A stretch of 64,000 nucleotides of DNA, from NCBI GenBank assembly GCA_965230185.1, contig OZ245995.1:3286001-3350000 (forward strand), given 5' to 3'. Every line of letters starts with the position of its first letter. Position 1 is the stretch's first letter. Of the stretch, positions 9,211 through 18,313 are shown piece after piece. The position numbers and the translations under genes are program-made. The DNA is from Motiliproteus sp965230185. Its GTDB lineage: Bacteria > Pseudomonadota > Gammaproteobacteria > Pseudomonadales > Balneatricaceae. The notes below the pieces were generated by a model that saw only the letters and a program-made list of their open reading frames with translations, did not search any database and was not told the DNA's origin.

Positions 9211-9672
9211 TCAGAGCAATCGGCGCAGCTCTTCGACCCGCTCGCGATTGACGTTCATATCACTGTGACCGACCCGGGAGGAAGAGCGAATCTGCCAGAC
9301 CCCGGCACGGTCATCCCGACGCAGCTCAAGATCATCGGTAAAGCCGAAGATCAGCGAGCGAAAGCGAGCGGCCATATAATCTTCACCGGTCTCCACCATA
9401 ACCCCACCCAGGGCGGCGATGGCGTTCTGAAGCAACAGCATCGACTGACGGGCTTCCGTGGTGCTGAGCGCCAGGGCAGCAACACTGTGACGCTGATCCT
9501 CACCGCTTTCACTGCTGACGCAGTTTGGAGTCGACGGACAGGCGCTGAGCCGTCCGTCCACCAGCCCGGGCGCCATTCCTTCCGCGGACTGGTGACCCAG
9601 ATACATGAGCATCCCGAGAAAGGCCAGCACGGCCGCGAACAACAGAAACAGAAGGCCTTTAAGCCAGATCAT
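9211..9672 (-). CDS. DUF1499 domain membrane-anchored protein
   Basis: 153 residues. The N-terminal helix (LLFLLFAAVLAFLGMLMYLG) anchors a DUF1499 domain, recognised by LSACPSTPNCVSSE followed by the AAIAALGG, AARFRSLIFGFTDDLE and IRSSSRVGHSDMNVNR segments. Members of this family are small envelope-associated proteins without an established reaction. A GGAAG ribosome-binding site lies eight bases before the start. It is convergent with the MBL-fold gene and 92 bases downstream of the DUF1835 gene. Confidence 0.88.
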   Translation of the reverse strand: MIWLKGLLFLLFAAVLAFLGMLMYLGHQSAEGMAPGLVDGRLSACPSTPNCVSSESGEDQRHSVAALALSTTEARQSMLLLQNAIAALGGVMVETGEDYMAARFRSLIFGFTDDLELRRDDRAGVWQIRSSSRVGHSDMNVNRERVEELRRLL

Positions 9673-9764
9673 TCAGTAACTTCCCATTCAGTATTCGGAC
9701 CCGTTTCGCCCGGCCCGGGCAGCGTTAACCCAACAATCCCGCGTGACGCGACAACCCGCGGAAC

Positions 9765-10913
9765 TCAGCGACAGAACCGCTGTTCAGCATCATCCCAGAA
9801 CCAGGGAGCAGCACTGGTGATATGAACCCCGCCACGCCAGAGATCGTACTCCCTTCCTTCCGGCCAGCAATGTTTGCCAGCCAGTACCGCACGGCCATTC
9901 GCGGTCAGCCGGTACTCCGGCTCCGACAGCGGCTGCTCATTCGCAGGATCTGATCCCGGAAACATTGTCAGCAGCGGGTGTTCTCCCTCACACAGAACAG
10001 CCAGTTCCTTCCGTACCCAGAGATCTCCCATAAAAGGTGCTTCTTCCCGCTCCTGCAGGGTCAGAAATAAGCGCTGAAAACTGGCAGGGCCATCAAGAAT
10101 CTGCCGATAGCGCCGCTCAGCCGTCTGCCCCACAACCAGCATTCCAGCGGCTTCCCTTCTTTTCAACGATTCCAGCAGAGCCGGTAAACTATTCGGCGGG
10201 CTGGCAACCGCTTCCAGCAACAACCGCCGGGTCAGTGTCAGGCCGCTGTCAGAGGCCGGAAACTCCCGGGCAAACCGGAGCAACGCAGCCGCCATAAAAG
10301 GCAGCTCCCGGGCAACCAGTTGCTGTTCCGGCGTCTGTTCGTCGCGGAATCGATCAAGCCAGTCAGCCAGCCCTGTCGGCTCCGCTGCCGTCAACAGCTT
10401 CCAGAGACCGGTGCCTGCCCGAAGCAGCGATGCACTGATCGACCGACGCTGCACAGACAGCCCCGCCAGCTGTCCCGGAGTGAGGTTGCCCAGACCGTGG
10501 AAAAAGGGCACCTCGGGATGCTCGCCGATACAGATCAGATAGCAGGGAGGCAGCCGCTGCTGCCGGCTGTCCAGTTCTTTCAGAATTTCTATCAGCTGCA
10601 GCTGGTCGTAGAGATCATGTTCGAACCAGAGTGTGACCTGCTCATAATCGTCAATACCGTCCAGCACACTTCGTCGACGCTGAAAGTCAGCGAGCACGGA
10701 AGCTTCCTCCAGCTTCCCTTCCGCCGTTGCCCTCAGGCCGTTAACCAGCGCGGCCAGAAAACGGGCCCGAGCCTGCTCATAGCGCTCGACATCGCCGGCC
10801 AGCAACGGACCGTCATGAAGCACGTCCCGCCAGCAGAGCAGCTCTCCGTCAATCGCATCGCTGGCGTTCAGCAGCTCGCCGGTCGCATCGCCATTGGTGA
10901 TATGCAGTTCCAT
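9765..10913 (-). CDS. DUF1835 domain-containing protein
   Basis: 382 residues. It starts MELHITNGDATGELL and continues CWRDVLHDGPL, the conserved opening of DUF1835, a domain of unknown biochemical role. The open frame extends upstream, but the start at 10913 has a near-ideal ribosome-binding site (AAAGGAGG) and matches the family N-terminus. The rest is soluble, with leucine-rich helical stretches. The gene begins only 22 bases after the end of the FinR-like regulator on the same strand, so the two may share a transcript. Function is not inferable from this context. Confidence 0.85.
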   Translation of the reverse strand: MELHITNGDATGELLNASDAIDGELLCWRDVLHDGPLLAGDVERYEQARARFLAALVNGLRATAEGKLEEASVLADFQRRRSVLDGIDDYEQVTLWFEHDLYDQLQLIEILKELDSRQQRLPPCYLICIGEHPEVPFFHGLGNLTPGQLAGLSVQRRSISASLLRAGTGLWKLLTAAEPTGLADWLDRFRDEQTPEQQLVARELPFMAAALLRFAREFPASDSGLTLTRRLLLEAVASPPNSLPALLESLKRREAAGMLVVGQTAERRYRQILDGPASFQRLFLTLQEREEAPFMGDLWVRKELAVLCEGEHPLLTMFPGSDPANEQPLSEPEYRLTANGRAVLAGKHCWPEGREYDLWRGGVHITSAAPWFWDDAEQRFCR

Positions 10914-10935
10914 CTGTGCCTCCTTTCCCTCGGCT

Positions 10936-11817
10936 TCAACCGGACTGGAGACAGAGGTCGATCCATCTCGCCAGCCCGGCACTTCTGTATTTATGCCGGT
11001 TCATTATGAGGTAAAAATGGCGTCGGAAGTTCCGCTCAATCACTGTCAGCGGAATCAGGTTACCGCGCTCGAAATCCTCGGCCAGCGCCACCCGCGACAG
11101 ACAGCCTATTCCCAGCCCCCGGCTGACCGCCTGCCTGATGGTATGAGTGTGCTCCAGCTCCAGCAACACATTCAGATCCGGAAGCAGGCCCTGCATGGCA
11201 CGGTCAAATGTCTGCCGGGTACCTGATCCCCGCTCCCGCAGAATCCAGGTGGCCGCCACCAGATCGGTATCATCCAGTCTGTCCAGTTTCGTCAATGGAT
11301 GACCGGGCGCACAGAACAGCACCAGCTCATCCTCACGCCAGGGCAGTATATCCAGCTCCGGAGACTGTATCTCCCCTTCGATCAGGCCGATATCAAGATC
11401 AAAGTTGCTGACCCGGGCGGCAATCGCTTCGGTGTTGGCGACCTCCAGATCGATGCGAACGCCGGGCTGGTCGCGAAGATAGCGCTCTATCAGCTCCACC
11501 GCAAGATAATTGCCGATGGTCAGGGTCGCTCCGATTTTCAGCTCTCCCACCGCCTGATGTCGGTTCAGTTCCAGCTCCAGCTCCCGGGCACGCTCCAGCA
11601 GCGCTTCTGCTCGCGGCCGTACTGCCCGACCGAAATCGTTGATCTGCAATCGCTTACCAACCCGATCAAACAGGCGGACATCGAATTGCTGTTCAAGATC
11701 TTTCAGGGCGCCACTGGCTGCTGACTGCGACATCGCAAGGCTATCGGCGGCCCGGGTCAGATTGTCGTGGTGAGCGACTGCCAGAAACACCTCGAGCTGA
11801 CGGAGGGTATACTTCAT
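10936..11817 (-). CDS. finR: LysR-type regulator, FinR/YeiE-like, divergent from ferredoxin-NADP reductase
   Basis: LysR-type regulator of 293 residues. The winged helix is at about residues 1-60 (LRQLEVFLAVAHHDNLTRAA, then MSQSAASGALKDLEQQF and LFDRVGKRL), followed by a periplasmic-binding-like effector domain. It is divergent from fpr, the arrangement known for FinR in Pseudomonas, where the regulator activates fprA under superoxide stress. The shared 131-bp intergenic region contains two direct repeats that could be its target. The gene name rests on this synteny and on overall similarity, so it is an inference; a YeiE-type role is the alternative. Confidence 0.85.
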   Translation of the reverse strand: MKYTLRQLEVFLAVAHHDNLTRAADSLAMSQSAASGALKDLEQQFDVRLFDRVGKRLQINDFGRAVRPRAEALLERARELELELNRHQAVGELKIGATLTIGNYLAVELIERYLRDQPGVRIDLEVANTEAIAARVSNFDLDIGLIEGEIQSPELDILPWREDELVLFCAPGHPLTKLDRLDDTDLVAATWILRERGSGTRQTFDRAMQGLLPDLNVLLELEHTHTIRQAVSRGLGIGCLSRVALAEDFERGNLIPLTVIERNFRRHFYLIMNRHKYRSAGLARWIDLCLQSG

Positions 11818-11824
11818 AATCGCT

Positions 11825-11866
11825 TTTACCGATATAACTTAACTGAATTAGCTGATTTACCGATAT
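11825..11866. promoter_or_regulatory. Direct repeats in the finR-fpr intergenic region (candidate LysR site)
   Basis: The 11-mer TTTACCGATAT occurs at 11825-11835 and again at 11856-11866, 31 bp apart or about three helical turns. An ATAAAC/GTTTAT inverted repeat with 8-base spacer follows at 11897-11916, close to the fpr start. The placement between divergent genes suggests regulator and promoter sites. Confidence 0.5.
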
Positions 11867-11948
11867 TCTGGTTCACCCTAGGATAGGCATCAAGCCATAA
11901 ACAATCTTCTGTTTATAACTTTTACAAATATAAAGAGGAGCAAAGGTT

Positions 11949-12722
11949 ATGTCGGCCATCGAAAGTGAAGAGGTACTCAGCGTGCATCACTGGAACGACA
12001 CGCTGTTCAGCTTTACCACCAGCCGCGATCCCGGATTCCGCTTCAAGAATGGTCATTTCACCATGATCGGCCTGGAGCATGAAGGACGGCCGCTGATGCG
12101 CGCCTACAGTATCGCCAGTGCCAACCATGAAGATCAGCTGGAGTTTTTCAGCATCAAGGTGCAGGACGGCCCGCTCACTTCAAAGCTGCAGAATCTGCAA
12201 CCCGGTGATCAGATCCTGATCAGCCGCAAACCCACCGGTACCCTGATCAACGACAGCCTGCTACCGGGCCGCAATCTCTGGTTACTGGCCACGGGCACCG
12301 GTCTGGCGCCTTTTATGAGTATTATCAAGGATCCGGAGATCTACGAGTCCTACCAGCGAATCATCCTGACCCATGGGGTTCGATACCGCTCGGAGCTGGC
12401 CTATGCCGACATGATTCAGCAGCATCTGCCGCAAAACGAGTATTTCGGTGACGCGGTGGCTGACAAACTGCTCTATTATCCGACGGTGACACGGGAAAAG
12501 TTTCGCAATCAGGGTCGGCTGACCGACCTGATTGTCAGTGGCAAACTGGCCCGGGACCTGGGATTGCCGGACTTCAGTACTGACGACGACCGCTTTATGA
12601 TCTGCGGCAGTCCGGCGATGCTGAAGGAGACCTGTGAGATTCTCGATGCCCGGGGATTTCAGGAGGCCCGACAGGGGGAACTGGGCCACTATGTGATTGA
12701 AAGGGCTTTTGTGGAGCGATAA
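11949..12722 (+). CDS. fpr: Ferredoxin--NADP(+) reductase
   Basis: FAD enzyme of 257 residues that transfers electrons between NADPH and ferredoxin or flavodoxin. RAYSIAS is the FAD-binding RxYS motif, preceded by FRFKNGHFTMIGL. The NADP-binding part has LLATGTGLAPFMSII and the C-terminal half has DRFMICGSPAML. It ends VIERAFVER with the short bacterial-type C-terminus. Ribosome-binding site AGAGGAG precedes the start. It is divergent from the FinR-like regulator, which suggests oxidative-stress control. Confidence 0.95.
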   Translation: MSAIESEEVLSVHHWNDTLFSFTTSRDPGFRFKNGHFTMIGLEHEGRPLMRAYSIASANHEDQLEFFSIKVQDGPLTSKLQNLQPGDQILISRKPTGTLINDSLLPGRNLWLLATGTGLAPFMSIIKDPEIYESYQRIILTHGVRYRSELAYADMIQQHLPQNEYFGDAVADKLLYYPTVTREKFRNQGRLTDLIVSGKLARDLGLPDFSTDDDRFMICGSPAMLKETCEILDARGFQEARQGELGHYVIERAFVER

Positions 12723-12747
12723 ACGTCATTGCGGTTCTGCTCCGCTG

Positions 12748-13230
12748 TCAGCTGCACAGATCCGCCAGCTGGGCCAGCTGTCGGATCTGCAGCACCGACT
12801 CGTCAGTGCTGAGATTGCGGGGGTTGAACCAGACCGCACGCAGTCCGGCCGACCGGGCGGCCAGCACATCGGCCTCCAGATTATCCCCCACCATAACGAT
12901 CTCCGACGGCCTGCATTCGAGCTGTTCGATGATCCGACGATAGAACAATGGCGAGGATTTATCGACGCCAAGACCGCGGTAACAGAAGAGACGGGAAATA
13001 AAGCGCTCCAGCCCGCCCCGCCGCAGCGCCCGGCTGATCTGATCCGGTTCGGAATCGCGGGCACTGGTGGCCAGACAACAGAGCGCCCGGGCTGACAGAT
13101 GACGAAGTGTCTCCTCCGCGCCCTCGATAACGGCTACATCAGGCCAGTCACACATAGGGCCGCTCATACCGGGCAGATCCCGCATCAGCGTATCTCCCCA
13201 GTCGAATAACCAGAACCGCGGTGCGTTCAT
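12748..13230 (-). CDS. HAD-family hydrolase
   Basis: Haloacid dehalogenase-superfamily phosphatase-like protein of 160 residues. Motif I is FDWGDTLM (D-x-x-x-T, with the second Asp replaced by Gly, as FDWGDTL contains D-W-G-D-T). Motif II is the CLATSA region, and motif III/IV is KSSPLFYRRII with VMVGDNLEADVLAARSAGL. It is convergent with fpr, with only 25 bases between stops. The start at 13230 gives MNAPRFWLFDWG; the frame is open a further 27 codons, but those residues do not resemble the family. Substrate unknown. Confidence 0.82.
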   Translation of the reverse strand: MNAPRFWLFDWGDTLMRDLPGMSGPMCDWPDVAVIEGAEETLRHLSARALCCLATSARDSEPDQISRALRRGGLERFISRLFCYRGLGVDKSSPLFYRRIIEQLECRPSEIVMVGDNLEADVLAARSAGLRAVWFNPRNLSTDESVLQIRQLAQLADLCS

Positions 13231-13316
13231 TTCATTCTCTGTCACGTCTCTGCACCCTTTCACCCCATATAACCGGACCGACAGCCAGGGCCCGGACACA
13301 GGCCCCAGCAATGCGT

Positions 13317-15302
13317 CTACACACCGGTTTCAGATCGTCCCGTTTCCGGTCGATCGATAATCACTCGATCCCGTCCCGATTCCTTAGCCCGATACAGGGC
13401 GCTGTCAGCCCGTCGGAACAGCTCTCCCGCCTCCTCACCCATCTGCCAGCAGACAACCCCGAATGAGCAGCTCATATGGCTGACACAGGGGAACTCGTAC
13501 TCGTTGATCCCCTGGTGCAGCAACTCGGCCAGCTGAGCAGCGCCATCCAGATCGGTTTCGGGACAGATAATCATGAACTCCTCACCACCCCAGCGCCCGG
13601 CCAGATCGGTTTCCCGAACCCGTTCCCGGGTCAGTCGGGCAACGTGCTGCAGCAGACGATCACCGACCTGATGGCCGAAGCGGTCGTTAACGTTCTTGAA
13701 GTGGTCGATGTCGAAGATCACCAGCGACAGCGGACGTTCATAGCGGGCCGCCTGTCCGATAGCGCGATCGAGAAACTCATCCAGTTTACGGCGGTTGCTG
13801 AGTTCAGTCAGCGCATCGGTGGTCGACAGCCGCTCCACCCGCTTACGGTCGGTAATATCCAGGGCGATGGCGGTGTAACCCGTTTTGATACCGTTTTCAT
13901 CGAAAGAGGGTTCAATCATGTTGCGGACCCAGTAATCATCGCCTGTTTTGCTGCGATTCAGCAGTTCGCCACTCCATACCCGATCGTCGCTGATGGTCTG
14001 CCAGAGTTCCCGGTAAACCTCGGAGGGCGTGTTGGGATGACGCAGAATGTTGTAATGGCTGCCAATCAGCTCCTCCCGACTAAATCCGCTGATATCGCAG
14101 AATGCCTGAGAAACCTGGGTAATACGGCCGCCGCGATCCGCGGAGCTGCTGATGACATAGCGATCAAGAACATCAATCTGACGCTCCAGTGTACAATGGG
14201 CCTGTTCCAGCTCCCGAGTACGATTTTTCACTACCGCTTTCAGCCGCGTATTTATACCCCAGAGAATCAGCGCCAGGCCACTGATCAGCGCCAGCACGAT
14301 CAGCGAGATCATCAGCCAGCGGTGGCCGGGCGCCGGCCGACTGAGGTGATCGATATAATGGATACCGGTCAGTTCGGCACCCTCGGCGGCAAGGCCCAGT
14401 TGCTGATAAATACCGGCTATGCGCCGGAAGCGGTTACGATTCAGATGGCCCAGTTCGATCTCATCGGGCTGAATCATCCGGCGGGTTGATTCCGCTTCGA
14501 AGTTAAGATGCTCCTCGGACTTACTGGTGGGATAGCGGTCTTTCAGCCAGCTGATCACCTGTTCCGGGTTTTCCAGCGCCCAGGCCCAGCCCTTAAGGGT
14601 CGCCCGACGAAATGCCAGCACTCTGTCGGGATGGGCGTGCAGATACTCTTCGCTGACGAACAGCATGTCACCATAAAAGTCGATACCGTAATTTGCCGGT
14701 GAGATAATGTTTACCTGTTTACCCCGGCTGCGGTAGTAGAAAGGCTGATCCGTGAGATAGGCCGACATGGCGTCGACCTCGCCACTGAGCAGGGCATCAT
14801 CATTGAAGCTGTGGGGGACATGAATGTAATCCTCATCGCCGAAACCGAATTCGGCAAAGGTGGCCGTCAACATAGCGTCATCGACATTGCGCTGAAACAT
14901 GACCCGTTTCCCGCGCAGTTCCAGCGGACTGAGAATATCGGACTCCGCCAGCGTCATCAGAACCAACGGAGAATGCTGAAACAGGGCCGCCACGACGACC
15001 AGCGGACTTCCCCGCAGACGACGCAGCACAATACTGGAATCGGAGATACCAAACTGAGCGTCGCCGTTCAGGACCGCCTCGGTGGGCACAATATCCGGGT
15101 CGCGCTGGCGGATTTCCACCTCCAGCCCTTCCTCGGCATAGAACCCCTTCTCCACAGCGGCGTAATATCCGGCAAACTGAAACTGATGAAACCATTTCAG
15201 CTGCAATACCACTTTTTCAGCGGCCTGACCGTTCAGGGCACTGAAGCAGAACAGCCCCAGCACCAGCATGATCGGTTTCTTGAGCAATTTTCTCAGCATC
15301 AT
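13317..15302 (-). CDS. Diguanylate cyclase with periplasmic NMT1/THI5-like sensor and PAS domain
   Basis: 661 residues. A signal peptide (to about residue 27) is followed by a periplasmic NMT1/THI5-like binding domain (KVVLQLKWFHQFQFAGYYAA onward, to ~320), one transmembrane helix near 330-350, a PAS/PAC domain (VISSSADRGGRITQVSQAF to ITDRKRVERL) and a GGDEF domain. The active site is GGEEF and the inhibitory I-site RETD sits five residues before it, so it should make c-di-GMP with product feedback. The sensor domain is of the kind that binds pyrimidine thiamine precursors or similar small molecules. It is 59 bases downstream of another c-di-GMP gene on the same strand. Confidence 0.9.
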   Translation of the reverse strand: MMLRKLLKKPIMLVLGLFCFSALNGQAAEKVVLQLKWFHQFQFAGYYAAVEKGFYAEEGLEVEIRQRDPDIVPTEAVLNGDAQFGISDSSIVLRRLRGSPLVVVAALFQHSPLVLMTLAESDILSPLELRGKRVMFQRNVDDAMLTATFAEFGFGDEDYIHVPHSFNDDALLSGEVDAMSAYLTDQPFYYRSRGKQVNIISPANYGIDFYGDMLFVSEEYLHAHPDRVLAFRRATLKGWAWALENPEQVISWLKDRYPTSKSEEHLNFEAESTRRMIQPDEIELGHLNRNRFRRIAGIYQQLGLAAEGAELTGIHYIDHLSRPAPGHRWLMISLIVLALISGLALILWGINTRLKAVVKNRTRELEQAHCTLERQIDVLDRYVISSSADRGGRITQVSQAFCDISGFSREELIGSHYNILRHPNTPSEVYRELWQTISDDRVWSGELLNRSKTGDDYWVRNMIEPSFDENGIKTGYTAIALDITDRKRVERLSTTDALTELSNRRKLDEFLDRAIGQAARYERPLSLVIFDIDHFKNVNDRFGHQVGDRLLQHVARLTRERVRETDLAGRWGGEEFMIICPETDLDGAAQLAELLHQGINEYEFPCVSHMSCSFGVVCWQMGEEAGELFRRADSALYRAKESGRDRVIIDRPETGRSETGV

Positions 15303-15361
15303 CTTTCGTCCGTCAGTCCGCGGTAAAATCAGCCCTGATACTCGGTTTCTGGCCAGCTCTG

Positions 15362-17569
15362 CTACCCATTCAGCGCCCGCTCCGACCCGATCTGCTGATC
15401 TCGCAGCAGACGGGTAATTTCATCGCCGGGGACAGGCCGTGCGTAATGATAACCCTGCCCGTAATCACAACCCTGTTCCAGCAGATACTGCCCCTGGGAT
15501 TCCGTTTCAATACCCTCGGCAATCACTTTCAGGCCCAGCGCGTGCGCCATCCGGATAATGGCGGCGACCAGTTCCCGGGTGGTGCCGTCGGTATCGATAT
15601 CGCCGGTAAAAGAGCGATCGATTTTCAGGTAATCGATGGCAAAGGTCCTTAAGTATGAGAGTGACGAATAACCGGTACCGAAGTCGTCCACCGCCACCTT
15701 AACCCCCGCTCTGCGTAGCTCTGCCAGCGTTTCCGAAACCTCCAGCCGGTTATCCAGCAGCACCCCTTCGGTGATCTCCACCATCAGTTGATCACCGCTA
15801 CTCAGCAGGCGTTGCAGGCCCTGACCGGAACTCAGTGTCTGACCTGCGTCCAGAAACTGGACCGGTGACAGATTCACACTGACCTGAAAATCCGCATCAG
15901 TCATCTCGCACCAGCTCCGGGCCCGGGAGGCGGCTTCGCTGATAACCCAGTCACCGATCTCGTTGATCAGCCCGGTCTCTTCGGCAACCGGTATAAACTG
16001 TTCCGGACTGACCATGCCCAGCTTCGGATGACGCCAGCGCAGCAGCGCCTCCACCTTCACCGTCCGCCCGGTGTCCAGCTCGACGACAGGCTGATAGCAG
16101 AGACTGAACTGACCACTGACCAGAGCGCTGCGCATATCGCCGGCCAGCCGCACCCGCAACTCCTCGGCCTGCTGAATCTGTTGAGTGAAGAAACTGAAGC
16201 GATTACGCCCCTGACCTTTGGCGGTATACATGGCCTGATCGGCGTGACGCAGCAGATCGGCGGCGCTGCGGCCGTCGTCAGGGAAGAAGGTAATGCCGAT
16301 ACTGCCGGACACATAGATCTGTTCGTTGCCAACATGAAAGGGCTCGTTCAGTGAGGCCAGTATCTGCGATGCCACCTGCCCGGCATGAGCGCTGTCTTTC
16401 AGCTCCGGCAGGATAACCGTAAACTCATCTCCGCCCAGCCGGGCCACAGTCGCCGGTCGCCGGATAAACTCCCGCAGCCGGGTGGCTGTCAGCTCCAGCA
16501 GAACATCTCCGACATGGTGACCGAGGGTATCGTTGACGTCTTTAAAACGATCGATATCGATAAACAGCAGCGCCAGCCGCCTGCCGCTGTTTCGGGCCCG
16601 GGTGAGATCCCGTCTCAGCTGGTGCTGAAACCACAACCGGTTTGGCAGCCGGGTCAGAGAATCAGTGACGGCCTGATTCTCGCGCTGCCTGATAGCCGTG
16701 GCCTGAGCCATTCCCACCACCAGCAGGATCACGGTATAACCCCAGAAGTTCACCAGCTGGGTCCGTGCCATATCATCGTCGAAGAACCCGCTTCCCCGGG
16801 CAGCACCGGTCAGCGCCTGGATAACGGTCATGCCGACAATCAGCAGGGCGCCATGCTGACCGAACCGGACAGCAGCCACCGAGGCAAACAGGAACATCCA
16901 GAAACCGCGATTTATATCGCCGAACCAGCCATGGAGCCAGTCCAGGAAAATAACCTGTCCGGCCAGGAAGGCCAGGCCGAAAAACAGCACCACCTCCACC
17001 AGCCGTTCAGCTACCAGCCAGTCCGGGCGATGACGCCAGATCAGCACCAGCGGAGTAAACAGCACGACCCCCAGGGCATCCCCCATCCACCAGAACTGCA
17101 GATTCTGCCAGTAATCTGACGGACTCAGAAACCCGGAAAGCAGCAGACTCCCGGTTCCGATTACGGCACTGACCCAGGTACTGATGCAGCCGGCCAGCAG
17201 AACCAGTCGAAAATAGTCGGAAGTGGTACTCAGTTGCCGATCAAAGCCTTTGCCTGCTGTCAGCAACAGCAACCCGGTCACAGCCTCAAGGGTATTACCG
17301 ACGGCAATGGCGATGGCTACCGGGGCCGGACTGCCCGCTACCAGATTAGCCACCAGCGCGCCCAGCAGGATTCCCGGCCAGAGCCTCATCCCGCCCAGCA
17401 ACAGCGCCGCCAGCGACAGTCCGCTGGAGGGCCAGAGCACACTGATAACGCCATTGGCGGAGAAGAACCCGAGAACAACCCAGGCGAGCAGTGCATAGAG
17501 CACCGCCAGTAAAACAATCTTCAGCAGGTAACCGGATCGAAAATCTGAAAGATCCAAACACCCCTCCAA
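15362..17569 (-). CDS. MASE1-GGDEF-EAL c-di-GMP signalling protein
   Basis: 735 residues. The N-terminal ~290 residues form a MASE1 membrane sensor (VISVLWPSSGLSLAALLLGG, about eight helices). A GGDEF domain (ARLGGDEFTVILPE) follows without an RxxD I-site, and then an EAL domain (VEALLRWRHP, DDFGTGYSSLSYLR) with the catalytic motifs present. The protein could therefore make or degrade c-di-GMP; phosphodiesterase activity is likely. The first codon of the frame is TTG at 17569. A GGAGGGG stretch overlaps this region, so the true start may be a few codons downstream and needs homologues to settle. Confidence 0.88.
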   Translation of the reverse strand: MEGCLDLSDFRSGYLLKIVLLAVLYALLAWVVLGFFSANGVISVLWPSSGLSLAALLLGGMRLWPGILLGALVANLVAGSPAPVAIAIAVGNTLEAVTGLLLLTAGKGFDRQLSTTSDYFRLVLLAGCISTWVSAVIGTGSLLLSGFLSPSDYWQNLQFWWMGDALGVVLFTPLVLIWRHRPDWLVAERLVEVVLFFGLAFLAGQVIFLDWLHGWFGDINRGFWMFLFASVAAVRFGQHGALLIVGMTVIQALTGAARGSGFFDDDMARTQLVNFWGYTVILLVVGMAQATAIRQRENQAVTDSLTRLPNRLWFQHQLRRDLTRARNSGRRLALLFIDIDRFKDVNDTLGHHVGDVLLELTATRLREFIRRPATVARLGGDEFTVILPELKDSAHAGQVASQILASLNEPFHVGNEQIYVSGSIGITFFPDDGRSAADLLRHADQAMYTAKGQGRNRFSFFTQQIQQAEELRVRLAGDMRSALVSGQFSLCYQPVVELDTGRTVKVEALLRWRHPKLGMVSPEQFIPVAEETGLINEIGDWVISEAASRARSWCEMTDADFQVSVNLSPVQFLDAGQTLSSGQGLQRLLSSGDQLMVEITEGVLLDNRLEVSETLAELRRAGVKVAVDDFGTGYSSLSYLRTFAIDYLKIDRSFTGDIDTDGTTRELVAAIIRMAHALGLKVIAEGIETESQGQYLLEQGCDYGQGYHYARPVPGDEITRLLRDQQIGSERALNG

Positions 17570-18028
17570 AAAACTGAACGAGCACAGGGTCCTTTGCGCA
17601 AATTTCTCAAGTCTGGTGGCCTTCTCTGGGCGACCAGAGTTCCGGACAAACCAGATCCCGGATTATTAAGTGTACGTTATATAATGGGAAATCGTCTGAA
17701 AAATCCCCAGGACCTTAGCCGCATAGGGTAGTGACCGCACCAGCCTTTCAGGCCCGGGAGATGGCGGGCAACCGAACCGGCTCAAGTGCCCGGGCGGTGG
17801 AGATTGCCACTCGGCAGCAGATACGCCTTTTCCGGGCTGCAGACTAATCGGGAGCCTTGTCCTCCCGAACCTGGTACCGTTATTCTGCTACCCCTGCAAA
17901 TCCCAGCTCACAGATCGAAGGACTGAGTAGAGGATGACAAATCTGGCTGAGCTGAAGGCAATGCCCCACAATCAGCAGGAGCCGCTCATGGTTACAACCT
18001 GAGGCCGGAATTTCTTCCGGAACCCGCT
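17570..18028. other. 459-base gap, possibly structured, no gene seen
   Basis: No convincing gene. A CGTTATATAATG stretch at about 17674-17685 resembles half of a ModE box. Between 17750 and 17805, GCCCGGG and CCCGGGC can pair around a 30-base interior, followed by further GC-rich pairing. This may be a leader or small RNA, but I could not match it to a riboswitch family. Confidence 0.3.
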
Positions 18029-18313
18029 TCAGCTATCTGCGGCCAGCAGCAACAACAGGTCGTCCACTTCGAGCAGGTCACCGGCCTGCACGAAGACATC
18101 CACCACAGTGCCGGCCCGGGGGGCGGCAAACTCCAGTGTTGTTTTGCTGGCTTCCCAGGCGATCAACGGATCGTAGCGGGCAACCCGATCACCGACAGCC
18201 ACCAGCACGTCGATGACCTCGATCTCCTCACCGGCACAGGTCCCGCAGGTATCCCAGCAGTCCGGCAATCCGGAAAAAGTTACGCTCACTAACTCAGAGG
18301 CGGTATCAGCCAT
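18029..18313 (-). CDS. Free-standing lipoyl/biotinyl-type carrier domain protein
   Basis: 94 acidic residues that are essentially one biotinyl/lipoyl attachment domain: VLVAVGDRVARYDPLIAWE, then ASKTTLEFAAP with the candidate modified lysine, then AGTVVDVFVQAGDLLEVDD. Usual domains carry DKA or SDK at the hairpin; here the lysine is in ASKTT. The N-terminal part has three close cysteines, CWDTCGTC, which is unusual for this fold. No cognate dehydrogenase or carboxylase gene is nearby. The gene is divergent from modB, and the ModE-like box lies between them. The role is unknown: carrier for an unlinked complex, or a redox protein. Confidence 0.75.
   Translation of the reverse strand: MADTASELVSVTFSGLPDCWDTCGTCAGEEIEVIDVLVAVGDRVARYDPLIAWEASKTTLEFAAPRAGTVVDVFVQAGDLLEVDDLLLLLAADS

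Noticed and set aside
17674..17697. Second ModE box
   Set aside because: Only the left half (CGTTATAT) matches; the right half lacks the ACATAACG-type sequence.
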